Notes under the pieces: model-generated
What the model saw: only the letters and a program-made list of their open reading frames with translations
Told to the model about the DNA's origin: nothing
Databases searched by the model: none
Position numbers and translations under genes: made by a program
Shown: positions 41,996 to 51,031 of the stretch, piece by piece
How the letters are laid out: each line of letters begins with the position of its first letter
How positions within the stretch are numbered: position 1 is the stretch's first letter
NCBI GenBank assembly: GCA_937886715.1
Contig: CAKZZD010000033.1
Span: 1 to 64,000 of the forward strand
Length of the DNA: 64,000 nucleotides
Source: an uncultured Bacteroidales bacterium
GTDB lineage: Bacteria; Bacteroidota; Bacteroidia; Bacteroidales; P3
Direction: 5' to 3'

Positions 41996-43291
41996 ATGTT
42001 TGCCGTCTGCGATTGTGACAACTGCTATTGCTCCTGCGAGCGTGTCTTCCGTCCTGACCTCAACGGCAGGCCCGTCGTGGTGCTGAGCAACAACGACGGC
42101 TGCGTCGTGGCCCGCAGCAACGAAGCCAAGCAGCTCGGCGTGAAAATGGGCATGCCCTATTTCCGCATGCGGCAGCTCTTCCCCAATGCCGACATCACCG
42201 CCCTGAGCAGCAACTACGAGCTCTATGGCGACATGACAGGCCGTGTGATGGCGCTCCTGCGCAGGGCATGCCCCGGCTATTTCTTCCGCTATTCGATCGA
42301 TGAGGCTTTCTGCGAACTGCCCGACGACTGGCCCCCCGAACGGCTGAGGGCATGGGGACAGGCGCTGCACACCGACATCAAGCGGGGCACCGGCATGCCC
42401 GTGTCGATAGGCATGGGGCGCACCAAGACACTTGCCAAACTGGCCAGCCACTTCGCCAAGCGCTATCCGGGCTATCACCACGCCTGCCTGATCGACACCG
42501 ACGAACAGCGCGAAAAAGCCCTGGCACTATGCCCGATCGGCGACGTGTGGGGCATCGGCCGCCGCAACACGGCCAAACTCCAGGCCCTCGGCGTGGCCAC
42601 CGCACTCGATTTCGCTCGCTGGACGGAACAGCGCGTCAACCAGCATTTCACCGTCACGGCGCTCCGCACTTGGCGCGAACTGAACGGCACCAGCTGCATC
42701 GAAAACGAGAAAATGGCCGCCAAACAGAGCATCTGCGTCAGCCGCAGCTTCGACGGTATGGTCGACGACGCCGAGATACTTTCGCACCATGTGGCCAACT
42801 TCTCGGTGCATGTGGCCCAGAAACTGCGCCGCCAGGGCACCGTGGCCGGCGTGGTGGGCGTCTTCATCGACACCAACCGTTTCCGCGACGACCTTGAACA
42901 ATACTACAATTATGCCGACCGCCAGCTTCTCACCCCCTCCTCGTCGTCGACAGTCATCGCCGCCACCGCCCAGCGCATACTGGATTCCATCTTCAAGGCC
43001 GGACGCCACTACAAGCGTGCCGGCGTCGTGGCCCTGGGCCTCCTGCCCGACAACGCCATCCAGACCAACCTCCTCAACGGCGACGGCGAGCATGTCCAGC
43101 GCCAGCGCCGGCTGGATGCCCTGATCGACCGCCTGAACAATATCGAGGGCGAAAATGCCGTCCAGCTGGCTTCACAGCAGTATCGGCCTGGTCCCGACGG
43201 CAAGCCGGTACACTTCGCCGATGCCTTGCGCCACGCCTTCCGGTCGCCCAACTACACCACCCGCTGGACCGACCTCATCCTTCTGAAGTGA
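41996..43291 (+). CDS. umuC: DNA polymerase V catalytic subunit UmuC (Y family)
   Basis: 431 residues. VCDCDNCYCSCERVFRPDL palm motif, VVLSNNDGCVVARSNEAK, YSIDEAFCEL (catalytic Asp-Glu) and GIGRTKTLAKLA-like GMGRTKTLAKLASHFAK. The C-terminal UmuC-specific domain (KQSICVSRSF...) is present. Error-prone lesion bypass, with UmuD from the same operon. Confidence 0.96.
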   Translation: MFAVCDCDNCYCSCERVFRPDLNGRPVVVLSNNDGCVVARSNEAKQLGVKMGMPYFRMRQLFPNADITALSSNYELYGDMTGRVMALLRRACPGYFFRYSIDEAFCELPDDWPPERLRAWGQALHTDIKRGTGMPVSIGMGRTKTLAKLASHFAKRYPGYHHACLIDTDEQREKALALCPIGDVWGIGRRNTAKLQALGVATALDFARWTEQRVNQHFTVTALRTWRELNGTSCIENEKMAAKQSICVSRSFDGMVDDAEILSHHVANFSVHVAQKLRRQGTVAGVVGVFIDTNRFRDDLEQYYNYADRQLLTPSSSSTVIAATAQRILDSIFKAGRHYKRAGVVALGLLPDNAIQTNLLNGDGEHVQRQRRLDALIDRLNNIEGENAVQLASQQYRPGPDGKPVHFADALRHAFRSPNYTTRWTDLILLK

Positions 43292-43337
43292 CCTGACCGC
43301 CCCATTTCCCCGCCTCCGTAATCCCCTCTAAATCCGT

Positions 43338-43429
43338 ATCTTCTCCTTATCAACTCCTACCCAAGTCCTACCATAGTAGGAGATGGTTAGGAGTTGATAA
43401 GGAGAAGGTATTGAGGGACAGCGGGTTGG
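43338..43429 (-). repeat. Intergenic long-hairpin repeat, copy E
   Basis: TTCTCCTTATCAACTCCTA (43341-43359) pairs perfectly, 19 bp, with 43388-43406; an inner TCCTAC/GTAGGA hairpin (43366-43381) sits in the loop. Its right arm and flank (43389-43429) are the inverse of copy A's 7255-7295 at 39 of 41 bases. Confidence 0.85.
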
Positions 43430-43480
43430 CAATGCGGTAAAGTCGCGGCGGAGGTGTGCCATCCGACGGCTTTGGGAAAT

Positions 43481-43512
43481 AAAAAAAGCGGGTCCCCAAA
43501 TCTGGGACCCGC
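43481..43512 (-). terminator. Intrinsic terminator of the HU gene
   Basis: GCGGGTCCC (43488-43496) pairs with GGGACCCGC (43504-43512), loop of seven; on the minus strand it is followed by T7 (43487-43481). Confidence 0.85.
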
Positions 43513-43537
43513 ATGTCTTTGGTTGCACAAACCCGTC

Positions 43538-43798
43538 TTAGATGAGTTTGCTGCCGGCTTTGAACTTAGCCACTTTCTTGGCGGGAACTTTGACGGCTTT
43601 GCCGTTCTGCGGGTTCTTCGCGGTGCGGGCTTTGCGTTTCACAACGGAGAAGGTGCCGAAGCCGATCAGGGTCACTTTCTCACCTTTTTTCAGCTGCTCC
43701 TGGATGGTACCAAGGCAAGCATTCATTGCCTCTTTGGCGGCGGTCTTGGTCATGCCAGTTTTGGCGGCCATTGCGTTAGCAAGTTCGGTTTTGTTCAT
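43538..43798 (-). CDS. hup: HU family nucleoid protein
   Basis: 86 residues. MNKTELANAMAAKTGM start, KVTLIGFGTFSVVKRKAR (DNA-binding beta arm base) and NPQNGKAVKVPAKKVAKFKAG. Typical short HU of Bacteroidota, DNA bending and packaging. Own promoter and terminator, so monocistronic. Confidence 0.96.
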   Translation of the reverse strand: MNKTELANAMAAKTGMTKTAAKEAMNACLGTIQEQLKKGEKVTLIGFGTFSVVKRKARTAKNPQNGKAVKVPAKKVAKFKAGSKLI

Positions 43799-43868
43799 GT
43801 TAATGAATTTTTTGGTTAATAATATGCTGGTTATTAAATGGCTAATTGATGTCTTGTTGTTTTCGGTG

Positions 43869-43902
43869 CAAATTTATGTAATTTTTTTTAATATCCTGCA
43901 AA
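43869..43902 (-). promoter_or_regulatory. Promoter of the HU gene
   Basis: Minus strand TTTG (43902-43899) and TAAATTTG (43876-43869), 22 bp apart, within a very A/T-rich upstream region typical of strong promoters. Confidence 0.75.
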
Positions 43903-43931
43903 TTTTTTTTTACTTTTTTTTCGAGTTTTCT

Positions 43932-44867
43932 TCAAAAAGTTGTTTTCCAACCCGATAAGTTTGTGCCTCTTAAAAATTCTTCAATCGAGTTTCTTCGTTT
44001 TCCGCTCATTTGCAGGCCGGAAATCAAGATAAAACCGTCTGCAACTCCGATTTTTAGCGTGTGTTTGCCGTCGCATTGGATGTCGCCCGGCACGCTTCCG
44101 TCTTGTGTGATGGCCGTTGCTTCGAACACTTTGAAGTCGACGGTTTCGCCGTGCGGGTTGAGCAGTGTCATGAATGCGGCAGGGTAGGGCGAGAGGCCGC
44201 GGATGAAGTCGACAGTCGCTTTGGCCGTGCGTGTGAAGTCGATGCGGCAGTCGTCTTTGAATATTTTGGGGGCCGGGCAGGGTGTGCCTTGTTGCGGTTG
44301 AGGGCTGAGGGTGCCGTCGGCCAGACGGTCGAGGGTGTCGACCACCAGGCGGCTTCCGATGGCGGCCAGGCGGTCGTGCAGTGTGCCGGCATTGTCGTCG
44401 GGGGTGATGGGGGTCGGCTGCTGTAGCAGGATGGCGCCTTCGTCGATGTGGTGGTTGAGGAGGAAGGTGGTGACGCCGGTAGTGGTGTCGCCGTTGATGA
44501 TTGCCCAGTTGATAGGTGCTGCGCCGCGGTAGCGGGGCAGCAGCGAGGCGTGCAGGTTGAATGTGCCGTGGGGGGGCATGTTCCACACTGCCTCGGGCAG
44601 CATGCGGAAGGCCACGACGACGAAGATGTCGGCTTGGAAGGCGGCCAGCTGCCGGAGGAATTCCTCGTCGCGCAGGCGCTCGGGCTGGAGCAGGGGCAGC
44701 TGGTGGTCGACGGCGTATTGTTTGACGGCGCTGGGTGTGGTCTTGCGGCCGCGGCCTGACTGGCGGTCGGGCACGGTGACCACGGCGGCCACTTCGTGCG
44801 TCGAGTGCATGATGGCGTCGAGTGCGGCTACGGCGAAGTCGGGGGTGCCGAAGAAGACGGTTTTCAT
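43932..44867 (-). CDS. fmt: Methionyl-tRNA formyltransferase
   Basis: 311 residues. VFFGTPDFAVAALDA start, FNLHASLLPRYRGAAPINWAI (catalytic Asn/His with the SLLP hallmark), and IDEGAILLQQ. C-terminal domain with GLSPYPAAFM. Formylates initiator Met-tRNA. ATG at 44867 overlaps the ribH stop; the longer open frame upstream is a shadow of ribH. Confidence 0.96.
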   Translation of the reverse strand: MKTVFFGTPDFAVAALDAIMHSTHEVAAVVTVPDRQSGRGRKTTPSAVKQYAVDHQLPLLQPERLRDEEFLRQLAAFQADIFVVVAFRMLPEAVWNMPPHGTFNLHASLLPRYRGAAPINWAIINGDTTTGVTTFLLNHHIDEGAILLQQPTPITPDDNAGTLHDRLAAIGSRLVVDTLDRLADGTLSPQPQQGTPCPAPKIFKDDCRIDFTRTAKATVDFIRGLSPYPAAFMTLLNPHGETVDFKVFEATAITQDGSVPGDIQCDGKHTLKIGVADGFILISGLQMSGKRRNSIEEFLRGTNLSGWKTTF

Positions 44868-45358
44868 TTCGATACGATGTTGTCGTGGAGGGCGCACATT
44901 TTGAGGGCCGTGATGGCTCCTTCGACGCCTTTGTTGCCGTGTTTTCCGCCGGCGCGGTCGAGGGCCTGCTGCGGGGTGTTGGTGGTCAGGACGCTGAAGA
45001 TGACGGGGGTGCCGGTCTGTATGGCCACGTTGGTGAGGCCTTGTGACACTGCCTGGCAGATGAATTCGAAGTGGCGTGTCTCGCCCTGGATGACGCATCC
45101 GATGCAGATGATGGCGTCGACGCCGGTGTGGCGGGCGAGCAGGCTGGCGGCGGTGGAGAGCTCGAAGGTGCCGGGCACATGGTGCACGTCGATGTGGTCT
45201 TTGGCCACGCCGTGTTCAACGAGGGTGTCGTAGGCGCCTTGCAGCATGGAGTTGGTCACCTCGGGGTTCCATTCGGCGGCGACGATGGCGATGCGGTAGG
45301 GGGCTCCGTCGGGCACCGAGTTGGGGTCGTAGGCGGAGAGGTCGGTCTGTTTTTGCAT
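44864..45358 (-). CDS. ribH: 6,7-dimethyl-8-ribityllumazine synthase
   Basis: 164 residues. AAEWNPEVTNSMLQGA, VPGTFELSTAASLLA, CIGCVIQGETRHFEFIC (catalytic His region) and GVLTTNT-like FSVLTTNTPQQALDRAGGK. Second riboflavin gene of the window, separate from ribD. One base after the rpoN-M23 stop. Confidence 0.96.
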   Translation of the reverse strand: MQKQTDLSAYDPNSVPDGAPYRIAIVAAEWNPEVTNSMLQGAYDTLVEHGVAKDHIDVHHVPGTFELSTAASLLARHTGVDAIICIGCVIQGETRHFEFICQAVSQGLTNVAIQTGTPVIFSVLTTNTPQQALDRAGGKHGNKGVEGAITALKMCALHDNIVSK

Positions 45359-45359
45359 G

Positions 45360-46271
45360 TCAGAAGTCTTTTGGGTTGAGGGCTTGGTTTTGCGATTTGC
45401 GGTTTTTCTTCGATTCTTTGATGATGCTTCCGTCGGCTTTGTATTCGATGTGGGTGCCTTTCCGCGGCTGGTAGATGCCGAAGTAGGATTTGTCGAGGTG
45501 CAGCCTGCGGGTGCGGAGGCTGAAGCTGTTGAAGTCGAGCAGCCATTCGGGGTCGAAGGTCTGGTAGAGGAAGCGCACTTCGAAGTGCAGATGGGGTCCG
45601 GTGGAGTTGCCGGTGCTGCCGCCCAGGCCTATGATGTCGCCGGCCTGCACTTCCTGGTAGGGCTTCACCTTGATTTGCGACAGGTGGCCGTAGAGGGTCT
45701 CGAGGCCGTTGGGATGGCGCACCACGACGCAGTTGCCGTAGCCTCCCATGCGTGCTGCCACGCGCACGATGCCGCTGAAGGCGCAATGCACCGGGTCGCC
45801 TGTGTTGAGGCGTATGTCGACGCCATGGTGGCCGCGGTGCCACCGCCAGCCGTAGTTGGAGGTTTTGGCGTTTTTCACCGGGAAGCAGAATTCGCTGGTG
45901 TCGGTGATGAGGTGTATGTTGATCTCGTCGGGCAGCATGTCGGTTTGGGTGCGTCCCATGGGGTTGACGCGGTTTTGGGGAAATCCGTCGTACCACATGG
46001 GGACCATGGCGCGCGTCATGGCGGCCCGTTCTTCCACAGGCCCGCCGGGGGTGGGCGGTTGTGGCTTTTCTTGTTTTTTCTCTTCCGCCTTTGGGTTGGG
46101 GGCGGTCTTTCTTTCGGCTGTGGCTTTCGCCGTCGCCGCTTTGGCTTTGGCTTTGGCTTCGGCTGCGGTGAGGCGCGCGGTGAGGATCGAGTCGTAGTAC
46201 GACATCTGTCCTTGTGCCGCGCCGCTGGCGAGGAACAGCAGCAGGATGATGATGCGTCGCAGGCGCGCCAC
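45360..46271 (-). other. Possible internal gene: exported M23 peptidase from GTG Val463
   Basis: If translation initiates at 46271, the product begins VARLRRIIILLLFLASGAAQ, an excellent signal peptide, and is a complete LytM-type endopeptidase (zinc ligands as above). That would solve the topology problem of a cytoplasmic sigma factor joined to a periplasmic enzyme. No stop codon separates the two in this frame. Confidence 0.5.
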
Positions 46272-47657
46272 GGGGAACCCCAGCTGTTCGCGGTATTTTG
46301 CCACCGTGCGCCGGGCCACCGGCATGCCTTGCCCGTTCAGCTGTTTGGCAAGGGCGTCGTCCGACAGTGGGGCGTGTTTGTCTTCGCTGTTGATCAGGTC
46401 GGCCAAGCGGTTCTTGATGCTGTCGACGGAGATCTCGTTGCCTTCGTTGTCGGCCAGTCCTTTGGAGAAACAGTCTTTCAGCGCAATGGTGCCGAAGGTG
46501 GTCTGGATGTATTTGCTGTTGGCCATCCGCGACACGGTCGAAATGTCCAGCCCGGTGGCTTCGGCCACTTCGCGCTGCCGCAGGGGCACCATCAGGTTGG
46601 GGTTGCCCGTCAGCAAGTATTGCCGCTGGTGCCTGACGATGTATTTCATCACGCGGACGATCGTGTTGTGCCGTTGCTGCAGCAGGTCGATGAATCCCTG
46701 TGCGTCGGCCTGCTTTGTCCGCAGAAACTGGATGGTCTGCTTGTCGCCTTTCTGCTGCTCCATGTCGTGCAGCATCTGGATGTAGTATTCGTTGAGGCTC
46801 AAGCGGGGTATGTTGTAGTCGTTCAGGTAGAAACTGAGTTCGCCGTCCTGCTGTTGAAGGATGATGTCGGGGGTCACCGTGACCGCCTCCGTGCGGCTTT
46901 CGTTGTCCGAGCCGCCCGGTTTGGGGTTGAGGTGCAGGATGACGTCGGTGGCGCGGTCGAATTGCTCCTGGCTGATGCCGAGATTGGCCACTATGCGGTC
47001 GTAGCGGTGGTTGGCGAAATCGTCGAAGTGGTGCTCTATGACCTGCAATGCGGTGTCAACCTCAGGGTTGCGCTCGTGTGCCGCCATGCGTTGCAGCTGC
47101 AGCATCAGGCACTCCTGCAGGTTGCGGGCGCCGATGCCGGCAGGGTCGAGGCTTTGGATGGTGTGCAGCACCTCCTCCACCTCCTCGTTCGAGGCATCGA
47201 TGCCTTGGCGGAAGGCCAGGTCGTTGGTGATCAGCGCCATGTCGCGGCTCAGATAGCCTGCGTCGTCGATCGACCCGATGATCTCCGTGGCGATGGCCTG
47301 TTGACGGTCGCTCATTTGCCGTGAGGCAAGCTGCGAGGCCATCCTTTCGTAGAACGACTGGCTGTCGGCCACGATGAATTCGCGGCGCATGCTGTTCGGG
47401 TCCGACTCCAGATGCTCGTGGTAGTCGTATCCGAAGTCATCCTCGTCGCTGTCCCAGTCCGACGCGTTGTTGTCCTCCTCCGGCGTGTCGAGGTTGTCGG
47501 GACTCTCCACGGGTGTGGCCTCAAGCAGGGGGTTCTTCTCGATCTCCTCCTTGATGGCGCTTTCCAGTTCAGTGACAGGCAGCTGCAGCAGACGCATAAG
47601 CTGTATCTGCTGAGGCGACAGTTTCTGCTGCAGCTGTTGTCTCTGAATCTGTTTCAT
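45360..47657 (-). CDS. rpoN: RNA polymerase sigma-54 factor fused to a secreted M23 (LytM) metallopeptidase
   Basis: 765 residues in one frame. Residues 1-462 are complete RpoN: Gln-rich region I (QQLQQKLSPQQIQLMRLLQLP, seen as LSPQQIQLMRLLQLP), core-binding region, HTH, and RpoN box ARRTVAKYRE (448-457). The normal end LGFPVARLRR runs straight into IIILLLFLASGAAQGQ, a signal peptide, then an Ala/Lys linker and an M23 domain with H610-x3-D614 and HLHF (H689, H691). An internal GTG at 46271 (Val463), six bases after GGGG, could start a separate 303-residue exported peptidase. Confidence 0.85.
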   Translation of the reverse strand: MKQIQRQQLQQKLSPQQIQLMRLLQLPVTELESAIKEEIEKNPLLEATPVESPDNLDTPEEDNNASDWDSDEDDFGYDYHEHLESDPNSMRREFIVADSQSFYERMASQLASRQMSDRQQAIATEIIGSIDDAGYLSRDMALITNDLAFRQGIDASNEEVEEVLHTIQSLDPAGIGARNLQECLMLQLQRMAAHERNPEVDTALQVIEHHFDDFANHRYDRIVANLGISQEQFDRATDVILHLNPKPGGSDNESRTEAVTVTPDIILQQQDGELSFYLNDYNIPRLSLNEYYIQMLHDMEQQKGDKQTIQFLRTKQADAQGFIDLLQQRHNTIVRVMKYIVRHQRQYLLTGNPNLMVPLRQREVAEATGLDISTVSRMANSKYIQTTFGTIALKDCFSKGLADNEGNEISVDSIKNRLADLINSEDKHAPLSDDALAKQLNGQGMPVARRTVAKYREQLGFPVARLRRIIILLLFLASGAAQGQMSYYDSILTARLTAAEAKAKAKAATAKATAERKTAPNPKAEEKKQEKPQPPTPGGPVEERAAMTRAMVPMWYDGFPQNRVNPMGRTQTDMLPDEINIHLITDTSEFCFPVKNAKTSNYGWRWHRGHHGVDIRLNTGDPVHCAFSGIVRVAARMGGYGNCVVVRHPNGLETLYGHLSQIKVKPYQEVQAGDIIGLGGSTGNSTGPHLHFEVRFLYQTFDPEWLLDFNSFSLRTRRLHLDKSYFGIYQPRKGTHIEYKADGSIIKESKKNRKSQNQALNPKDF

Positions 47658-47670
47658 ATTATTTATATCG

Positions 47671-49830
47671 TTATCTGACGATATCCATCTCGTCGATCAG
47701 GTTCTTGGCGCCGGCATACACGTCGATCACCCACAGCATGTAGCGGCTGTCGAGGCAGATGCAGCGCTGCAGGTTCTCCTCAAAGTCGATGTCGCCGCTC
47801 ATGGCCTCGCTGTTGCCGTCGAAGGCCAGTCCGATCAGCACACCCTTGCCGTTGATCACGGGCGAACCCGAGTTGCCGCCGGTGATGTCGTTGTTGGTGA
47901 TGAAGCAGGTCGGCAGTTCACCGCGCTTGTTGGCATAGCCGCCGAAGTTCTTGGCTGTGTAGAGGTCTTTCAGTCGGGCCGGCACGGCAAACTCGCTGCT
48001 GGTCGAATCCTCCTTCTCGATCACGCCCTTCAGGGTCGTGTAGTGGTGATACGTCACACCGTCTTTCGGGATGTACGACATCACATTGCCGTAGGTCAGG
48101 CGGATGGTCGAGTTGGCGTCGGGCGACATCAGCTTACGGTTGTCGTTGATCTTCAGGATACCGTCGGTGAAATCGCGGATGCCGCGCTGCAGGTTCTCCT
48201 GCACCTCCTGCGGCACAGCCTCGTTCAGGGCCATATAGGTGGACAGCGCCTCAGTGCCGGCTTTGGCCAGCGGGTCTTTCTTCAGGGTGCTGAGGTTGGG
48301 CTTGCTCAGGAATTTCGTCAGCTTCTCCTGGTCGGTGAAAATCGACTTTGAGAACAAATCGTCGGCATACTTCTCAAAGTTGCCCTTGTATTTCTTGTTG
48401 GCCGCGATGAGGAATTTGGGGCAGTATTCCGGAGCCATATTGTCCACCACATATTTGAACAATGCGGCCACCAAACGCTTGTCGACATTGGCGTCGTAGT
48501 CTTTGAAATAATTGTTGATATAGTTCTGGTACCCAGTCAGATCAGCCTTCTTGTCCTGCTCCAGCCGGTATTGCATTGTGCGGGCCATGCGGGCGGCAAA
48601 CAGCGGGCCCTCGGGACCGGAAAGCAGCCCTTCCACGATATACTGGTTGGCCTCCTCGACATTGCGGCGGGCGGCATAGCCGTCGCGGATCAGACCCAGT
48701 GCGCGGCCATATTTCGGAGCCTGCGTGCGGGCCCATTCGCTGTATTCGCGCTCCACCTCTTTCTTCACACCCATCGTGTTCAGAGCCTTCAGGGCCTTGT
48801 TCTGCTCGTTGCTGTATTTCCAATAGTTGGAGCAGCTGGCATACTTCGATGCATATTTGATGCGGGTGGCCTGGTCGGCGGCCATCTCCTCGCGCAGAAT
48901 GTTGATCTTCACCGTGCGGATCTCATAGCGCAGCTTGTTGGTGATATCCATCGTCTCTTCCAGGCCATAGCTGGTCAGGAAACGGTCCGTGGTGCCCGGG
49001 AAACCCATCACCATCGCAAAATCGCCGTCGTTCAGCTCGCCGGCACTCACCGGCAGGTGGTGCTTCGGGGTCAGCGGCACATTGTCGGCCGAATAGTCGG
49101 CCGGGCTGCCGTCGGGAGCCGTGTAGATGCGGAACATCGAAAAATCGCAAGTGTGGCGAGGCCACGACCAGTTGTCGGTGTCGCCGCCGAATTTGCCCAT
49201 CGACGACGGGGGAGCTCCCACCAGGCGCACATCGCGATAGATGATATGCACAAACAGGAAGAACTGGTTGCCGTTAAACATCGGGCGCACCTTCGCGTCG
49301 TAGTTCGTGCCCTCAACAGCCTCAGCCTCGATCTTCTCGCTGATTTTCTGGATGGCCTGCTCGCGGTCACCCTCGCTCATGTCGTCGCTCAGCACCTCTT
49401 TCACGCGGGCCGTCACATCCTCGATACGGATCAGGATCGAAGCCGTCAGACCCGGATTCGGCAGCTCCTGGTCCATCGAATAGGCCCAGAATCCGTCGCG
49501 CAGATAGTCGTGCTCCACCGTCGAATGCTCCTGCAGCTTGCCATAGCCGCAGTGGTGGTTGGTGCTCATCAGGCCCTTGCTCGAGATAATCTCTCCCGTG
49601 CAGAAATGCCAAAACGGGCTGCCGGCATTGCCCAAACCCACAATGGCATCCTTCAGGCAACTCTGGTTGATGCTGTACACATCCTCAGGCGTCAGCTTGA
49701 AGCCCGCCTTCTGCATGTCGGCATAATTCTTGCCAAGCAGCGACAATAGCCACATTCCCTCGTCAGCTTTGGCCACGTTGGGCAGCATTACCAACATGGC
49801 GAGGGCCACAATCAAAGTACGAATTTTCAT
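47671..49830 (-). CDS. S46 family dipeptidyl-peptidase (DPP7/DPP11 type)
   Basis: 719 residues with signal peptide. Catalytic His in LMSTNHHCGYG (residues 92-93), Asp region TDNWSWPRHTCDFSMFRIY, and nucleophile Ser in ITGGNSGSPVINGKG. The helical insertion typical of S46 lies between. Removes dipeptides from peptide N-termini in the periplasm, feeding amino-acid fermentation. DPP7 or DPP11 specificity not decided. Fourteen bases before rpoN, in the same direction. Confidence 0.92.
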   Translation of the reverse strand: MKIRTLIVALAMLVMLPNVAKADEGMWLLSLLGKNYADMQKAGFKLTPEDVYSINQSCLKDAIVGLGNAGSPFWHFCTGEIISSKGLMSTNHHCGYGKLQEHSTVEHDYLRDGFWAYSMDQELPNPGLTASILIRIEDVTARVKEVLSDDMSEGDREQAIQKISEKIEAEAVEGTNYDAKVRPMFNGNQFFLFVHIIYRDVRLVGAPPSSMGKFGGDTDNWSWPRHTCDFSMFRIYTAPDGSPADYSADNVPLTPKHHLPVSAGELNDGDFAMVMGFPGTTDRFLTSYGLEETMDITNKLRYEIRTVKINILREEMAADQATRIKYASKYASCSNYWKYSNEQNKALKALNTMGVKKEVEREYSEWARTQAPKYGRALGLIRDGYAARRNVEEANQYIVEGLLSGPEGPLFAARMARTMQYRLEQDKKADLTGYQNYINNYFKDYDANVDKRLVAALFKYVVDNMAPEYCPKFLIAANKKYKGNFEKYADDLFSKSIFTDQEKLTKFLSKPNLSTLKKDPLAKAGTEALSTYMALNEAVPQEVQENLQRGIRDFTDGILKINDNRKLMSPDANSTIRLTYGNVMSYIPKDGVTYHHYTTLKGVIEKEDSTSSEFAVPARLKDLYTAKNFGGYANKRGELPTCFITNNDITGGNSGSPVINGKGVLIGLAFDGNSEAMSGDIDFEENLQRCICLDSRYMLWVIDVYAGAKNLIDEMDIVR

Positions 49831-49877
49831 TGCTTTATCAATATTTATTAAAAATTAAATCCATTAATAACAAAAGG

Positions 49878-49885
49878 CAAAGATA
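49878..49885 (-). promoter_or_regulatory. -7 box of S46 peptidase operon
   Basis: Minus strand TATCTTTG 48 bases before the ATG. Probably drives S46 peptidase, rpoN-M23, ribH and fmt, which are tightly spaced. Confidence 0.6.
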
Positions 49886-50110
49886 CGAAAAAAATCCAAC
49901 CTGCAGCCCCATGCCAAAAGTTTTTTCTCTTTCATGCCAAAAGTTTCTCCTCTTTTTGTCCCCGTCGCCCGTCCGCACCGCTTCGCTCCCAGCCGCTTCA
50001 CCCCCTTGCCGTTCGCCCCTGCCCCTGCATTCCGCCGCCAAATACCACCCCCTGGAAGAGTCCCGAAAACCCTCTTTTCTAACTTGCACGGCAACAGCCT
50101 GTTGTACTGC

Positions 50111-50250
50111 GCCCCTCCAACCCCCCTCCAGCCCCTCTCCAACCGTTGTCCGAAACGATATGGCGGGAGGATGGAGAGGAGTTGGAGAGGGGTTGGAGAG
50201 GGGTTGGAGGGGCATGCTGGAAGGTATATGGAAATCAGTATGTTGCAGAA
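50111..50250 (+). repeat. Intergenic long-hairpin repeat, copy D
   Basis: Arms 50111-50140 and 50184-50213 pair at 28 of 30 positions; the loop is 43 bases and contains one extra GGAGAGGAGTT unit. A diverged tail (CAGTATGTTGCAGA) follows at the expected distance. Lies in the 745-base gap between the S46 gene and mraZ, which has no credible gene despite overlapping open frames. Confidence 0.8.
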
Positions 50251-50510
50251 TGTCGTATCCGGCACCCTCCAACGCCACTGTCGAAGGCGCCGGAGCCCGT
50301 GGCCGTGGATGGCAGAGACTCCTGAAACCGAAGAAAGTTTTCAACAATGTGCACGTTTCCGCCCGACAAGCGAATAAACGGCACTTTTTTGCCTCGTAAA
50401 TTGCTGTTTCCAAGATGGATGGAATGTTTTTTTGACATTGTGTGAAACAAAATCGCAACTCTTCCGTTTATGATTATGAACAACAAAAATTGGTAGAAAA
50501 AAACTTTTTT

Positions 50511-50552
50511 AGTACTTTTTTGTCATTATTTGGGAAATTTTTCGTACTTTTA
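50511..50552 (+). promoter_or_regulatory. Probable promoter region of the dcw cluster
   Basis: Two imperfect -7 words, TACTTTTT (about 50513) and TACTTTTA (50545-50552), in an A/T-rich stretch 25-60 bases before mraZ. Neither is an exact TAnnTTTG match. Confidence 0.4.
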
Positions 50553-50575
50553 CACTCTGAAAAATAGTAGGTAAA

Positions 50576-51031
50576 ATGGCGTTAATACTTGGAAAAGAAT
50601 ACTGTAAGGTGGATTCCAACGGCCGCTTTAAGTTTCCAATTGCCTTGAAGAGGCAGTTGGAGAGCGAGGACGGTCGGTTTGTGATCCGCCAGAGTATCTA
50701 TGCCGAGTGTTTGGAGCTGTGGACCTATGCCAGTTTCAGGGAAGAAGTGGAAAAGCTTCAGGAGAGGCTCAATCCCTATCGTCGTGAGGACCGCGACCTG
50801 CTGCGCAAGCTGACGGACGGCAACATCGTCGAGCTCGACTCGAACGACCGCCTGCTGGTGCCTGCCGAGCAGAAGTCGGTGGTGGCCAAGGCGAGGGAAT
50901 TGGTGCTTCAGTCGACTGGCAAGTTCATCGAGCTTTGGGACCGTTCGGCCTACGACAAGATGAACAACACCGGCAACGATTTCGCGGCCAAGGCGGAGCA
51001 GTTGCTGGGTCAGCCGGCCAGCGAAGAATGA
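50576..51031 (+). CDS. mraZ: Transcriptional regulator MraZ
   Basis: 151 residues. Two SpoVT/AbrB-like halves: LGKEYCKVDSNGRFKFP and IVELDSNDRLLVP. First gene of the dcw cluster; in other bacteria it represses the cluster by binding repeats upstream. Stop overlaps the rsmH start. Confidence 0.94.
   Translation: MALILGKEYCKVDSNGRFKFPIALKRQLESEDGRFVIRQSIYAECLELWTYASFREEVEKLQERLNPYRREDRDLLRKLTDGNIVELDSNDRLLVPAEQKSVVAKARELVLQSTGKFIELWDRSAYDKMNNTGNDFAAKAEQLLGQPASEE

Noticed and set aside
46230..46290. Simple frameshift separating rpoN and the M23 gene
   Set aside because: Neither alternative frame gives a nearby stop or a better RpoN end; the fused frame continues with perfect family similarity on both sides. 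A substituted stop codon remains possible.
49830..50458. Open frames on both strands in the gap between S46 peptidase and mraZ
   Set aside because: They are generated by the long-hairpin repeat D and its inverse; low complexity and mutually overlapping.
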